Origin: Caulobacter sp.
GTDB taxonomy: Bacteria > Pseudomonadota > Alphaproteobacteria > Caulobacterales > Caulobacteraceae
Reading direction: 5' to 3'
Assembly (NCBI GenBank): GCA_014378155.1
Contig: JACMOF010000069.1
Coordinates: forward strand, 1-9,786
DNA length: 9,786 nt
The notes under the pieces were generated by a model. It ran no database searches, was not told the origin of the DNA, and saw nothing but the letters and a program-made list of their open reading frames with translations. Of the stretch, positions 1-6,624 are shown piece after piece (the stretch's first letter is position 1; the number at the start of each line of letters is the position of its first letter). Both the position numbers and the translations under genes were made by a program.

Positions 1-466
1 CATGCCCGAGACGCCCCCCGCCCAGAGGCTGGAGCCCCCGGAGGAGGCCCCGGATCGCTTGTCCGCCCACTCCAGCGACTGGCGCACGCCCTGGGGTCAG
101 ATCAACCGCTTCCAGCGCAACGATGGGGCTATCGTCCAGACCTTCGACGACGCCAAGCCCTCGATCCCTGTGCCCTTCGCCTCGGCCCAATGGGGCTCGC
201 TGGCCTCGTTCGGGGCCAAGCGCTATCCGGGGACCAAAAGGTACTACGGGACCAGCGGCAACAGCTTCGTGGCGGCGGTGGAGTTCGGCCCCCGCGTCAA
301 GGCCATGGCCGTTTCGGCGGGTGGCGAGAGCGGCGATCCGGCCTCGCCCCACTTCGCCGACCAGGTCCCGCGCTATGCCGGCGGCGACCTGCGGGAGGTC
401 TATTTCTATCCCGACCAGCTGGCGGGTCACACTGAGCGCCGCTACCGGCCAGGCGAAACGCGTTGA
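1..466 (+). CDS. Penicillin-acylase-family (Ntn) hydrolase, C-terminal fragment cut by window start
   Basis: About 154 codons of the 3' end are present; the reading frame is open to the left edge, so the start lies outside the window and the first in-frame ATG at position 2 is not a real start. The visible part carries features of the beta-subunit C-terminus of penicillin amidase/acyl-homoserine-lactone acylase enzymes: WGQINRFQR near residue 31, a GTSGNSFVAAVEFG segment, the SAGGESGDPASPHFADQ stretch (family form G-x-SG-x-P-x-SPHY-x-DQ) and a terminal YPDQLAGHTERRYRPGE. Known members are exported, cleave themselves into two chains, and hydrolyse amide bonds of penicillins, acyl-homoserine lactones or related acylated compounds. 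The nucleophile Ser and signal peptide would be upstream, so substrate and activity cannot be judged here. It may be co-transcribed with the lipoprotein gene 61 bases downstream. Family assignment is firm, substrate unknown. Confidence 0.85.
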   Translation, partial: MPETPPAQRLEPPEEAPDRLSAHSSDWRTPWGQINRFQRNDGAIVQTFDDAKPSIPVPFASAQWGSLASFGAKRYPGTKRYYGTSGNSFVAAVEFGPRVKAMAVSAGGESGDPASPHFADQVPRYAGGDLREVYFYPDQLAGHTERRYRPGETR

Positions 467-527
467 CAACTTAGACTTGAGTTTGCGGCCTTAACAGCTC
501 ATGATGGCAACTTCACAGGGGTTGCTC

Positions 528-977
528 ATGCTCGGCGCTGATGGATTCCGGACGGCCTTGGTCGGCTGCGCGGCGTTGGTCCTGGCCAGTTGCGCCGTGT
601 TCGCCCCGCCTTATGACGCCACGCTCGACCAGAAGACCACCACCGCCTACGAGGGCGTGGCCAGGCTGGCGGCCGAGGCCGAGATGGGCCTCTACCAGGA
701 CAAGGCCACCTATACCGGCAAGATCGGAACCTATGCCGACATCCAAGCCGCCTTGGCCGTGGCGGCTATCCGCGCCGGCTCAGCGCCGGTCGGCGGCAAG
801 CCGGCGGGGCAGGCGCGCGACCTGACGGTGAGCTTTCTGAAGGGCTGCAGCGGCCAGGTCTCGGGCCTGGCGACCCTTCACAAGACCTTCGGTATCGTCA
901 CCGGCACGGGGGCGACGACGGCGATGATGGTCAGCTGCGACCAGGCGGCCAAGGCCGTCGGCGCGATGAAGAACTAA
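528..977 (+). CDS. Small predicted lipoprotein of unknown function
   Basis: 149 residues from the ATG at 528. I chose this start over the in-frame ATG at 501 because AGGGG lies 6 bases before it, whereas nothing like a ribosome site precedes 501, and because it gives a normal lipoprotein signal: a short N-terminus with one Arg, a hydrophobic run (LVGCAALVLA) and the lipobox LASC with Cys22 as the predicted lipidated residue. The mature part is Ala-rich and probably helical (YDATLDQKTTTAYEGVARL, then an AALAVAAIRAG stretch), with two more Cys late in the protein (FLKGCSG and MVSCDQAAK) that could form a disulfide in the periplasm. I do not recognise a characterised family. It ends 11 bases before the next gene, so the two are very likely one transcript. 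Role unknown; export and lipidation are inferred from the signal only. Confidence 0.82.
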   Translation: MLGADGFRTALVGCAALVLASCAVFAPPYDATLDQKTTTAYEGVARLAAEAEMGLYQDKATYTGKIGTYADIQAALAVAAIRAGSAPVGGKPAGQARDLTVSFLKGCSGQVSGLATLHKTFGIVTGTGATTAMMVSCDQAAKAVGAMKN

Positions 978-988
978 GGCGGGCTCCG

Positions 989-1375
989 ATGACCGACTTC
1001 GCGTCCCTCGACATCGACAGCGTCGATCAGCTGGTCTCCGTGCTCGAAGATGAGCTGGGCGGCGTCTCGACCCAGTGGTGGAACGCCAACAAGGCCGTGG
1101 TCGCCGGCTATCTGCGCAGCCTGGCCGAGGCGACGATGCAGACCCGGACCGCCCTGTTCAATCAGCAGATCCCGCCCGAAGCGGCCGACATGATCATCCA
1201 CAACCAGGAACTGGCCTTCAACCAGACCCTGCAGTTCACGAAGTTCACGACCCTGGTGTTGGCGCAGCAGCTCCTGAACGCGGCGTTCAAGGTGATCGGC
1301 TGGGTGATCTTCAACAAGACGGGGATTAACCTGGCGCCCAACCTGGTGCAGCCGACGGATGGCGCCGGCGGCTGA
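989..1375 (+). CDS. Hypothetical 128-residue helical protein, paired with upstream lipoprotein
   Basis: 128 residues, starting at ATG 989 with a purine-rich AAGGCGGG just upstream that overlaps the lipoprotein stop codon, which suggests translational coupling. There is no signal peptide: the N-terminus is acidic (MTDFASLDIDSVDQLVSVLE). The middle is predicted helical with WW at about residues 30-31 and a Gln/Asn-rich part (IIHNQELAFNQTLQFTKF). Residues about 86-108 (TTLVLAQQLLNAAFKVIGW) are hydrophobic or amphipathic and could be one membrane-associated helix. I recognise no known domain. Sitting 11 bases behind a lipoprotein gene, it could be a cytoplasmic or inner-membrane partner of that protein, but this is only inferred from gene order. 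It is followed by a strong hairpin before the convergent argG. Confidence 0.78.
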   Translation: MTDFASLDIDSVDQLVSVLEDELGGVSTQWWNANKAVVAGYLRSLAEATMQTRTALFNQQIPPEAADMIIHNQELAFNQTLQFTKFTTLVLAQQLLNAAFKVIGWVIFNKTGINLAPNLVQPTDGAGG

Positions 1376-1378
1376 GGC

Positions 1379-1417
1379 GCGCGTGCTCCCTCTCCCCGTG
1401 GGAGAGGGAGCATGCGC
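1379..1417. repeat. REP-like palindrome / possible bidirectional terminator between convergent genes
   Basis: An inverted repeat with arms 1379-1396 and 1400-1417 and a three-base loop: 18 pairs, of which one is G-U. The core arm is CTCCCTCTCCC facing GGGAGAGGGAG. It lies 3 bases after the stop of the 128-residue gene and 28 bases beyond the stop of convergent argG. There is no T-run on either side, so it is not a textbook intrinsic terminator. The near-perfect pyrimidine/purine arms resemble the short intergenic palindromes scattered through Caulobacter-type genomes. It could stabilise 3' ends or stop transcription from both sides. Confidence 0.65.
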
Positions 1418-1445
1418 AGACGTTCGATCTATGCCCGAACCCGGC

Positions 1446-2675
1446 CTAGCCTTCGCGCTGGTCGCGCTTGGCCAGCACCCGCAGGCGCAGGGCGTTGAGC
1501 TTGATGAAGCCGCCGGCGTCGCGGTGGTCGTAGGCGACCTTGCCCTCTTCGAAGGTGACCAGGTCCTGGTCATAGAGACTGTAAGGGCTTGTCCGGCCGA
1601 TGATCGAGACATTGCCCTTGTAGAGCTTGACCCGCACCTGGCCGGTGACCTTGGCCTGGCTGTAGTCGATGGCCGCCTGCAGCATCTCGCGTTCGGGGGC
1701 GAACCAGAAGCCGTTGTAGACGAGCGATGCGTACTTCGGCATCAGCTCGTCCTTCAGGTGCATCGAGCCGCGGTCGAGGGTGATGCTCTCGATGCCACGG
1801 TGAGCCGCCAGCAATATCGTGCCGCCTGGGGTCTCGTAGACGCCGCGCGACTTCATGCCGACGAAGCGGTTCTCGACCAGGTCCAGCCGACCCACGCCGT
1901 TGTCGCGGCCCAGTTCATTGAGCTTGGTCAGCAGGCTGGCTGGTGAAAGCGCCACGCCGTCGATGGCGACCGGGTCGCCCTTCTCGAAATTGATGGTGAA
2001 GACGTGCGGCTTATCGGGCGCGTCTTCTGGCGCAATGGTGCGCATGTGGACGAATTCGGGAGCCTCGACGGCCGGATCTTCCAGCACCTTGCCCTCGGAC
2101 GAGGAGTGCAGAAGGTTGGCGTCGACGCTGAACGGCGCCTCGCCGCGCTTGTCCTTGGTGATCTGGATCTGGTGCTTCTCGGCGAAGTCCAGCAGGGCCT
2201 CGCGCGACTTGAAGTCCCACTCGCGCCACGGGGCGATCACGTGGATGTCGGGCTCGAGCGCGTAATAGCCGAGCTCGAAACGGACCTGGTCATTACCCTT
2301 GCCGGTGGCGCCATGGCTGACCGCGTCGGCGCCGACCTTGCGGGCGATCTCGATCTGCTTCTTGGCGATCAGCGGCCGGGCGATCGAGGTGCCCAGCAGG
2401 TACTGGCCCTCATAGACCGTGTTGGCGCGGAACATCGGGAAGACGTAGTCGCGCACGAACTCCTCGCGCACGTCCTCGATGAAGATGTTCTCCGGCTTGA
2501 CGCCCGCGGCCAGGGCCTTGGCCCGCGCCGGCTCGATTTCCTCGCCCTGGCCCAGGTCGGCGGTGAAGGTCACGACCTCCGCGCCATATTCGGTCTGCAG
2601 CCACTTGAGAATGATCGAGGTGTCGAGACCGCCCGAATAGGCAAGCACGACCTTCTTCACGGGCTTGGCGGCCAT
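1446..2675 (-). CDS. argG: Argininosuccinate synthase
   Basis: 409 residues, full length for the family. The enzyme condenses citrulline and aspartate with ATP, giving argininosuccinate, AMP and pyrophosphate, the penultimate step of arginine synthesis in the cytoplasm. Visible signatures: the N-type ATP pyrophosphatase loop AYSGGLDTS at residues 12-20, [11 protein letters not shown] at about 36-46, and the citrulline/aspartate-binding region [14 protein letters not shown] at 121-134. The start ATG (2675-2673) is preceded by AAAGGA with 9 bases of spacing and matches the expected N-terminus ([10 protein letters not shown]). The gene lies downstream of, and in the same direction as, the kup cluster, but a 106-base gap makes an independent promoter more likely than read-through. 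The stop is TAG. Nothing is odd in the protein. Confidence 0.98.
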   Translation of the reverse strand: MAAKPVKKVVLAYSGGLDTSIILKWLQTEYGAEVVTFTADLGQGEEIEPARAKALAAGVKPENIFIEDVREEFVRDYVFPMFRANTVYEGQYLLGTSIARPLIAKKQIEIARKVGADAVSHGATGKGNDQVRFELGYYALEPDIHVIAPWREWDFKSREALLDFAEKHQIQITKDKRGEAPFSVDANLLHSSSEGKVLEDPAVEAPEFVHMRTIAPEDAPDKPHVFTINFEKGDPVAIDGVALSPASLLTKLNELGRDNGVGRLDLVENRFVGMKSRGVYETPGGTILLAAHRGIESITLDRGSMHLKDELMPKYASLVYNGFWFAPEREMLQAAIDYSQAKVTGQVRVKLYKGNVSIIGRTSPYSLYDQDLVTFEEGKVAYDHRDAGGFIKLNALRLRVLAKRDQREG

Positions 2676-2781
2676 GGGCGGGAGTCCTTTTAGAAAAACA
2701 CAAAAGTCGGAGAAACAAGGCTCGCGGGGGCGTTTAGCGCGGTTTCGCGACGATTGAAACGCTAGCGTTGGCGCCAGACGC
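2676..2781. other. argG leader / gap after kup cluster
   Basis: 106 bases between the 120-residue membrane protein stop and the argG start. Read on the minus strand, the argG-proximal half is T-rich and unusually AT-rich for this genome, as expected for a promoter region, and ends in AAAGGA, the likely argG ribosome site. The distal half has GCGTTT (2730-2735) facing AAACGC (2757-2762) and a perfect 12-base palindrome AACGCTAGCGTT (2758-2769). I cannot identify an arginine-repressor (ArgR) box or a clear -35/-10 pair. Confidence 0.4.
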
Positions 2782-3144
2782 TCAGAGCTTGATCTGGCCT
2801 TCCTCGGCCAGCTGGTTGAGCGCGCGGCGGACCTGGGTCAGGTGGACCACCGCGAAGATCGCCGCCAGGATCGCCCGCACGCACAGCAGGATGATCGCCA
2901 CGTCCAGCCCCGCCGGCTTGCGGCTCTCGGCCATCAGCCACAGGCTGAGCAGGAAGGTCGCGGCCGGCAGGGCAATCAGCGCCGCTCCGCGCGAGGCCCG
3001 CCACACCGTGGCCCCCGCCGGCGACCACAGCACCGGAAGCTTGACGTCCTTGCCGATCTTGCCCCAGGCCATCCGCGAGGCCCCGGCCATGATCGACAGC
3101 GACAGGATCCAAAGCACGTCGCCGATGACGCCCAGGAGGTTCAC
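2782..3144 (-). CDS. Small three-helix membrane protein downstream of kup
   Basis: 120 residues, starting with GTG (3144-3142) in a four-base GTGA overlap with the stop of the preceding gene, so translation is probably coupled; there is only a weak ribosome site. Hydrophobic stretches at about residues 3-22 ([20 protein letters not shown]), 54-70 ([17 protein letters not shown]) and 80-101 ([20 protein letters not shown]) predict three membrane helices, with a short charged C-terminus ([15 protein letters not shown]). A conserved-looking loop [20 protein letters not shown] lies between helices one and two. I do not recognise the family. It is the third gene of a kup-led cluster; a role linked to the transporter or the membrane is possible but rests on gene order alone. 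Confidence 0.8.
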   Translation of the reverse strand: MNLLGVIGDVLWILSLSIMAGASRMAWGKIGKDVKLPVLWSPAGATVWRASRGAALIALPAATFLLSLWLMAESRKPAGLDVAIILLCVRAILAAIFAVVHLTQVRRALNQLAEEGQIKL

Positions 3145-3482
3145 GAGCGTGTCTCAGCACGACGGGCTCTTTGAGGTTTGACCGCCGCAAGCCATCCCGC
3201 TTGCATGAAGACTGTCCCAAACAGCCAAAAAATCACAAAGCCTGACGCGAGATCGAACGCCCCATCCTCACGGACGAAAGCAGGGATCAGGCCTCCACCC
3301 AGAACAGCCATCGAGAGCGGCCCCCAGATGTGAAGCCGGGAATTCTTTCGCGTGCACGATCCCCACTGGCGTGTCTGAATTTCCTCGAAGGGCTTGGTCA
3401 GACGCCACGCCTTGCCCGCCAGCATGGCGCACGCCGCAACGACCGCGACCCAAACGCCTAGCAGGATCGCGCCTGCGGTCAT
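3141..3482 (-). CDS. Small membrane protein immediately following kup
   Basis: 113 residues. Its ATG (3482-3480) directly abuts the kup TAG with no base between, and an AGGTGA inside the end of kup serves as a likely ribosome site, so it is almost certainly translated from the kup mRNA. Hydrophobic segments at about residues 4-23 (GAILLGVWVAVVAACAMLAG), 53-68 (GPLSMAVLGGGLIPAF) and 79-100 (ASGFVIFWLFGTVFMQAGW) suggest two or three membrane helices around a basic central loop (RQWGSCTRKNSRLHIW). It ends in a basic tail ([12 protein letters not shown]). I do not recognise the family. No known small KUP subunit resembles it to my knowledge, so a link to potassium transport is inference from the coupled arrangement. 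Confidence 0.8.
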   Translation of the reverse strand: MTAGAILLGVWVAVVAACAMLAGKAWRLTKPFEEIQTRQWGSCTRKNSRLHIWGPLSMAVLGGGLIPAFVREDGAFDLASGFVIFWLFGTVFMQAGWLAAVKPQRARRAETRS

Positions 3483-5459
3483 CTAGACCGTCACCTGCGC
3501 GCCCAGCTCGACCACCCGGCCCGGCGGGATCTTGAAGAAGTCGGTCGGGTTGGCGGCGTTCTTCATCAGAAAGATGAAAATCCGGTCCTGCCAGAGCGGC
3601 ATGCCGCTATTGGCCGACGGCACGATCGAGCGGCGGCCCAGGAAGAAGCTGGTGGCCATGATGTCGAACTTCAGCCCCTGCTGCTTGCGCAACAAGGCCA
3701 GGGCCTTGGGCACATTGGGGCTTTCCATGAAGCCGTAGAAGATCTCGACCTTCTTGAAATCGGCGTTGATCGCCTGGGTGCGGATGCGGTCGTCCTCGGC
3801 CACCCGGGGGGTCTCGGCGGTACGGACGGTCAGCACCACATTGCGCTCATGCAGCACCTTGTTGTGCTTGAGATTGTGCATCAGCGCGACCGGGGTCATG
3901 TCAGGATCTGAGGTCAGGAAGATCGCCGTGCCGGGGCAGCGGTGCGGCGCGCGGGCCCGCAGGATCTCCATCAGGTCGACCAGGGGGACGGAGTCCCGGC
4001 GGGTCTTGTCGGTGAGGATCTGGCTGCCGCGCACCCAGGTGGCCATGATCGTGAACAGCGCCGCGCCGATCAACACGGGCAGCCAGCCGCCGGTGAAGAA
4101 CCGCAAGGCGTTGGCTGACAGGAAGGTCAGGTCCAGCAGCATGAAAGGGATCAGGAAGGCCAGGGCGGCGGGGGTCTTCCAGTTCCACAGCCGGCGCATG
4201 ACGATATAGGCCATGCAGGTGGTGACCACCATGGTGCCGGTCACCGCCAGGCCATAGGCGTGAGCCAGGGCCGACGAGGTCTGGAAGGTGAACATGATCG
4301 CCAACACCCCCAGCAGCAGCATGGTGTTGAGCTGCGGCACGAAGATCTGGCCTGACTGGGTCTCCGACGTGCGCTTGATATCCTGGCGCGGCATCAAGCC
4401 CAGCTGGATCGCCTGCTGGGTCAGGGAAAAGGCTCCGGTGATCACCGCCTGGCTGGCGATGACGGTGGCCGCGCCGGCCAGCAACACCAGCGGCAGCCGC
4501 AGGAACTCGGGAGCCATCTCGAAGAACCAGTTCAGCTCCGGCATCGGCCGGCCTGCCGCTTCGGCGACGTCGAGGGTGTGGAGGGCGAAGGCGCCTTGGC
4601 CCAGATAGTTCACCGCCAGGCAGGGCAGGACGAAGAATAGCCAGGCGGCCTGGATCGGCCAACGCCCGAAGTGGCCCATGTCGGCCGACAGGGCCTCGGC
4701 CCCGGTGACGGTCAGGAACACCGCGCCCAGCACGATGAAGCCGGCCATGCCATGGTCGAACAGGAAGGCGACGGCGTAGTAGGGATTGATCGCGGCCACG
4801 ATGCCGGGATTGTCGGCCAGGTGATAGGCGCCCAGGACCAGCATCACCGCAAACCACACGGCGCAGACCGGGCCAAACAGCTTGCCGACCGTGGCCGTGC
4901 CCCGGCTCTGGATGAAGAACAGGCCCAGAAGCATCACGGTGGCGATGACCAGCACCACCTGGGTGGTGACGTGGGCCTCAAGCGCCGGAATGGTCCTCAG
5001 GCCCTCGACCGCCGAAAGCACGGAAATGGCCGGGGTGATCACCGCGTCGCCATAGAACAGCGCCGCGCCGGTGACGCCTAGCACGAAGACCAGCGTCGTG
5101 CGCCGCCCGATGGCCCGCTGCGCCAGGGCCATCAGCGACAACACCCCGCCTTCGCCCTTGTTGTCGGCGCGCATGATGAACAGCACGTATTTGACGGTCA
5201 CGACGAGGATCAGCGCCCACAGGGCCAGCGACACCACGCCGAGAATCTCGGATCGGGTGATGCCGTCCTTGGCGGCGGCGTGCAGCGCTTCCTTGAAGGC
5301 GTAAAGCGGACTCGTGCCGATGTCGCCGAACACGACACCGACGGAGCCGACGGCCAGGGCCAGGAAACTATGACCTTTTACGGCATGGCCTGCTTGCGGA
5401 GGGACGTCACATGGGGCGGCGCTATTGGGAGCGGGTGCGCCAGAGGCTTCGGAAGCCAT
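3483..5459 (-). CDS. kup: KUP-family potassium:proton symporter
   Basis: 658 residues, the usual size for the family. Kup imports K+ together with protons across the inner membrane and is the low-affinity uptake route in many bacteria. The family signature GDIGTSPLYAFKE is at residues 45-57 after a 30-residue Pro/Ala-rich cytoplasmic N-terminus. Around a dozen hydrophobic segments follow, including FYGDAVITPAISVLSAVEG (K+-path region), the GAEALSADMGHFGRWPIQ loop and GAFSLTQQAIQLGLMPR. The last roughly 170 residues form the soluble cytoplasmic domain (GTAIFLTSD, then VHERNVVLTVRT-like strands). The start ATG (5459-5457) has a strong GGAGGG six to seven bases upstream. The gene heads a cluster with two tightly linked small membrane proteins. 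Divergent from it is an Rrf2 regulator, but nothing in the sequence shows that this controls kup. Confidence 0.97.
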   Translation of the reverse strand: MASEASGAPAPNSAAPCDVPPQAGHAVKGHSFLALAVGSVGVVFGDIGTSPLYAFKEALHAAAKDGITRSEILGVVSLALWALILVVTVKYVLFIMRADNKGEGGVLSLMALAQRAIGRRTTLVFVLGVTGAALFYGDAVITPAISVLSAVEGLRTIPALEAHVTTQVVLVIATVMLLGLFFIQSRGTATVGKLFGPVCAVWFAVMLVLGAYHLADNPGIVAAINPYYAVAFLFDHGMAGFIVLGAVFLTVTGAEALSADMGHFGRWPIQAAWLFFVLPCLAVNYLGQGAFALHTLDVAEAAGRPMPELNWFFEMAPEFLRLPLVLLAGAATVIASQAVITGAFSLTQQAIQLGLMPRQDIKRTSETQSGQIFVPQLNTMLLLGVLAIMFTFQTSSALAHAYGLAVTGTMVVTTCMAYIVMRRLWNWKTPAALAFLIPFMLLDLTFLSANALRFFTGGWLPVLIGAALFTIMATWVRGSQILTDKTRRDSVPLVDLMEILRARAPHRCPGTAIFLTSDPDMTPVALMHNLKHNKVLHERNVVLTVRTAETPRVAEDDRIRTQAINADFKKVEIFYGFMESPNVPKALALLRKQQGLKFDIMATSFFLGRRSIVPSANSGMPLWQDRIFIFLMKNAANPTDFFKIPPGRVVELGAQVTV

Positions 5460-5663
5460 TCAATCCCTCCGGGGTCGCCCTCGCAAAACGCGGTGCGGAG
5501 CCCCATATCGGTCAAGCGGGGCGCGATACACCCAATCCTGCTCCGGTTCAATCGCGACCTGATCCGGTATAACAACGATAGTTTTCGCCCTAGGCGGTTT
5601 TTCGCCGCCGATAATTTTTGATTGAACGCGCGAGCGACGCCCTTAGGGTCCTGCCACAGAAAA
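5460..5663. promoter_or_regulatory. Divergent control region between kup and the Rrf2 regulator
   Basis: 204 bases that must contain both promoters. The regulator-proximal part (about 5565-5625) is the AT-rich section. GATAAT at 5610-5615 is the best -10 candidate for the plus-strand gene, though I see no good -35 at the right distance. Just before it GGCGG (5593-5597) faces CCGCC (5605-5609) across a seven-base T-rich loop. An 8-base inverted pair GTTCAATC (5546-5553) / GATTGAAC (5620-5627) flanks this AT-rich part. On the minus strand GGAGGG next to the kup start is the ribosome site. No known riboswitch is recognisable. Confidence 0.45.
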
Positions 5664-6107
5664 ATGTCCGACAGTCAGAAATTCCCCGTGGCGGCCCACG
5701 CCCTCGCCTATCTGGCGCACAAGAACGCCTTTTCGGCGGATCGCGCCGTGGCGAGCGCCGAGCTGGCCGCCTCCGTCCCGACCAACCCCGTGGTGGTTCG
5801 CCGGGTCACCGCCATGCTTGGCAAGGCGGGACTGATCGGCGCGCGGGCCGGGGCCAATGGCGGCGCCTGGCTGCTGAAGCCGCCGGAACAGATCACTCTG
5901 GACGTGGTGTTGCGAGCCGTGAACGGCTGCGCCCACCTCGGCGTCGCGCCCAAGGGCGTCAAGGGCTGCCCGGTCGGCGAGAAGATTCCCGACGCCTTGC
6001 GCGGCGCCATGGCCGCCGCCGACACTGCCGTAGCCGAACGTCTGGCCCAGATCTCGGTGGCCGACCTGCTGTCGGGCGCGGCGAACGCGTCGTCGGTTGC
6101 GGCCTAG
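5664..6107 (+). CDS. Rrf2-family transcriptional regulator, YwnA-like (non-FeS type)
   Basis: 147 residues from ATG 5664; an in-frame TTG at 5622 would add 14 residues with no family-like sequence, so the ATG is preferred although its ribosome site is weak. Residues about 8-70 form the winged helix-turn-helix: FPVAAHALAYLA, then ASVPTNPVVVRRVTAMLGKA (recognition region) and the wing RAGANGGAWLLKPP. The TNPVVVRR signature and the CPVGEKI motif (Cys102) match the YwnA branch of Rrf2 rather than IscR/NsrR. A second Cys is at 89. IscR-type proteins bind an iron-sulfur cluster with three closely spaced Cys; that pattern is absent, so thiol sensing or a non-redox signal is more likely (inference). 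Regulators of this branch often sit by oxidoreductase genes, and a decayed quinone reductase gene lies 517 bases downstream. Target genes are unknown. Confidence 0.9.
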   Translation: MSDSQKFPVAAHALAYLAHKNAFSADRAVASAELAASVPTNPVVVRRVTAMLGKAGLIGARAGANGGAWLLKPPEQITLDVVLRAVNGCAHLGVAPKGVKGCPVGEKIPDALRGAMAAADTAVAERLAQISVADLLSGAANASSVAA

Positions 6108-6126
6108 TCTAGAAGACGTCGGCCGC
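6099..6126. terminator. Nested hairpin at convergent gene junction, possible bidirectional terminator
   Basis: GCGGCC (6099-6104) pairs with GGCCGC (6121-6126), and inside it GTCT (6107-6110) pairs with AGAC (6114-6117) around a three-base loop, with a small asymmetric bulge between the two stems. The structure covers the stop codons of both convergent genes (6105-6107 and 6111-6109). There is no T-run, so intrinsic termination is uncertain. Confidence 0.35.
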
Positions 6127-6414
6127 ATTGGCGGTCGGCTTCGCGCCGGGCAGCGCGCGACGCACCAGGATCCAGACGCCTGAGCCGATCGCCGATATGC
6201 CAGCGTTCATGAACAGGCCGATCACGAGAAGAAAGGCCAGCACGCCCAAGGCCTGAGCGGGGTTGGTGGCCGCCTGGCCGTTCATGTTGAACATCCCCGG
6301 CGCCGTCGCCACCATCAGCAGCCCGAGGCCGGAGAACGCCAACTGACAGGTCGCCGCAATGGTGAAGGTCACCACGAACAACGCCCCAAACGACGCCGAT
6401 CTCAGATAGGACAT
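6109..6414 (-). CDS. Small two-helix membrane protein, unknown function
   Basis: 101 residues from ATG at 6414-6412, preceded by GGGGAA with about 8 bases of spacing. Two hydrophobic regions, about residues 10-37 (ALFVVTFTIAATCQLAFSGL onward) and 55-85 (ALGVLAFLLVIGLFMNAGIS onward), predict two membrane helices linked by a polar MFNMNGQAATNPAQ loop, with a short C-terminal tail RRALPGAKPTANAADVF. I do not recognise the family. Its stop is one base from the stop of the convergent Rrf2 regulator. It is transcribed away from the quinone reductase remnant, so the 210-base region 6415-6624 is a divergent promoter region shared with that remnant. Confidence 0.75.
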   Translation of the reverse strand: MSYLRSASFGALFVVTFTIAATCQLAFSGLGLLMVATAPGMFNMNGQAATNPAQALGVLAFLLVIGLFMNAGISAIGSGVWILVRRALPGAKPTANAADVF

Positions 6415-6624
6415 TCAGATTTTCCCCAGGGTCAGCAATCCACCTCGTCACCCTGGCGGGTCACATCGGAATTGTCGAGCTGGGCGCTGTCACGCCGCCT
6501 GAAGCGGCCCTCAGAATAACTGCACCATAAACTGTTACTGATCTCCTGCCGTCGCCGGGACCGTGATTATGTAATCGCTACCGTTTCAGTTTCGAAACGG
6601 CCACCGGTATCACGGGCATCCGCC
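6415..6624. promoter_or_regulatory. Divergent control region between membrane protein and quinone reductase remnant
   Basis: 210 bases without a gene. The remnant-proximal half is AT-richer than its surroundings. It contains the inverted repeat described separately at 6581-6600, a GATTATGTAATC palindrome at 6565-6576, and two AACTG copies 12 bases apart (6518-6522, 6530-6534). On the minus strand GGGGAA lies just before the membrane-protein start. I cannot place a convincing -35/-10 pair. Confidence 0.4.
6581..6600. promoter_or_regulatory. Inverted repeat CCGTTTC-N6-GAAACGG, candidate operator
   Basis: Perfect 7-base arms (6581-6587 and 6594-6600) 24 bases before the start of the quinone reductase remnant. 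The inner part GTTTCGAAAC (6589-6598) is itself a perfect 10-base palindrome, so the site reads as GTTTC, GTTTC, GAAAC. Size, symmetry and position fit an operator for a dimeric repressor. Which regulator binds is unknown; the Rrf2 protein upstream is one candidate. Confidence 0.45.

Noticed and set aside
463..468. Perfect TTGACA overlapping the acylase stop codon as a -35 for the lipoprotein gene
   Set aside because: No -10-like hexamer is found at a workable distance, so it is most likely coincidental.
501..527. Upstream in-frame ATG as start of the lipoprotein
   Set aside because: It has no ribosome site and would add nine residues before a lipoprotein signal that is complete from the ATG at 528.
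2004..2693. Long open frame on the plus strand opposite argG
   Set aside because: It lies fully antisense to a clear argininosuccinate synthase gene and its translation resembles nothing; such frames are common in high-GC DNA.
2758..2769. Perfect 12-base palindrome AACGCTAGCGTT before argG
   Set aside because: About two such palindromes are expected by chance in a window of this length, and it lies about 85-95 bases from the argG start with no supporting partner.
3901..4857. Long open frame within kup in another minus-strand frame
   Set aside because: Arg/Pro/Gly-rich shadow of the kup reading frame with no family resemblance.
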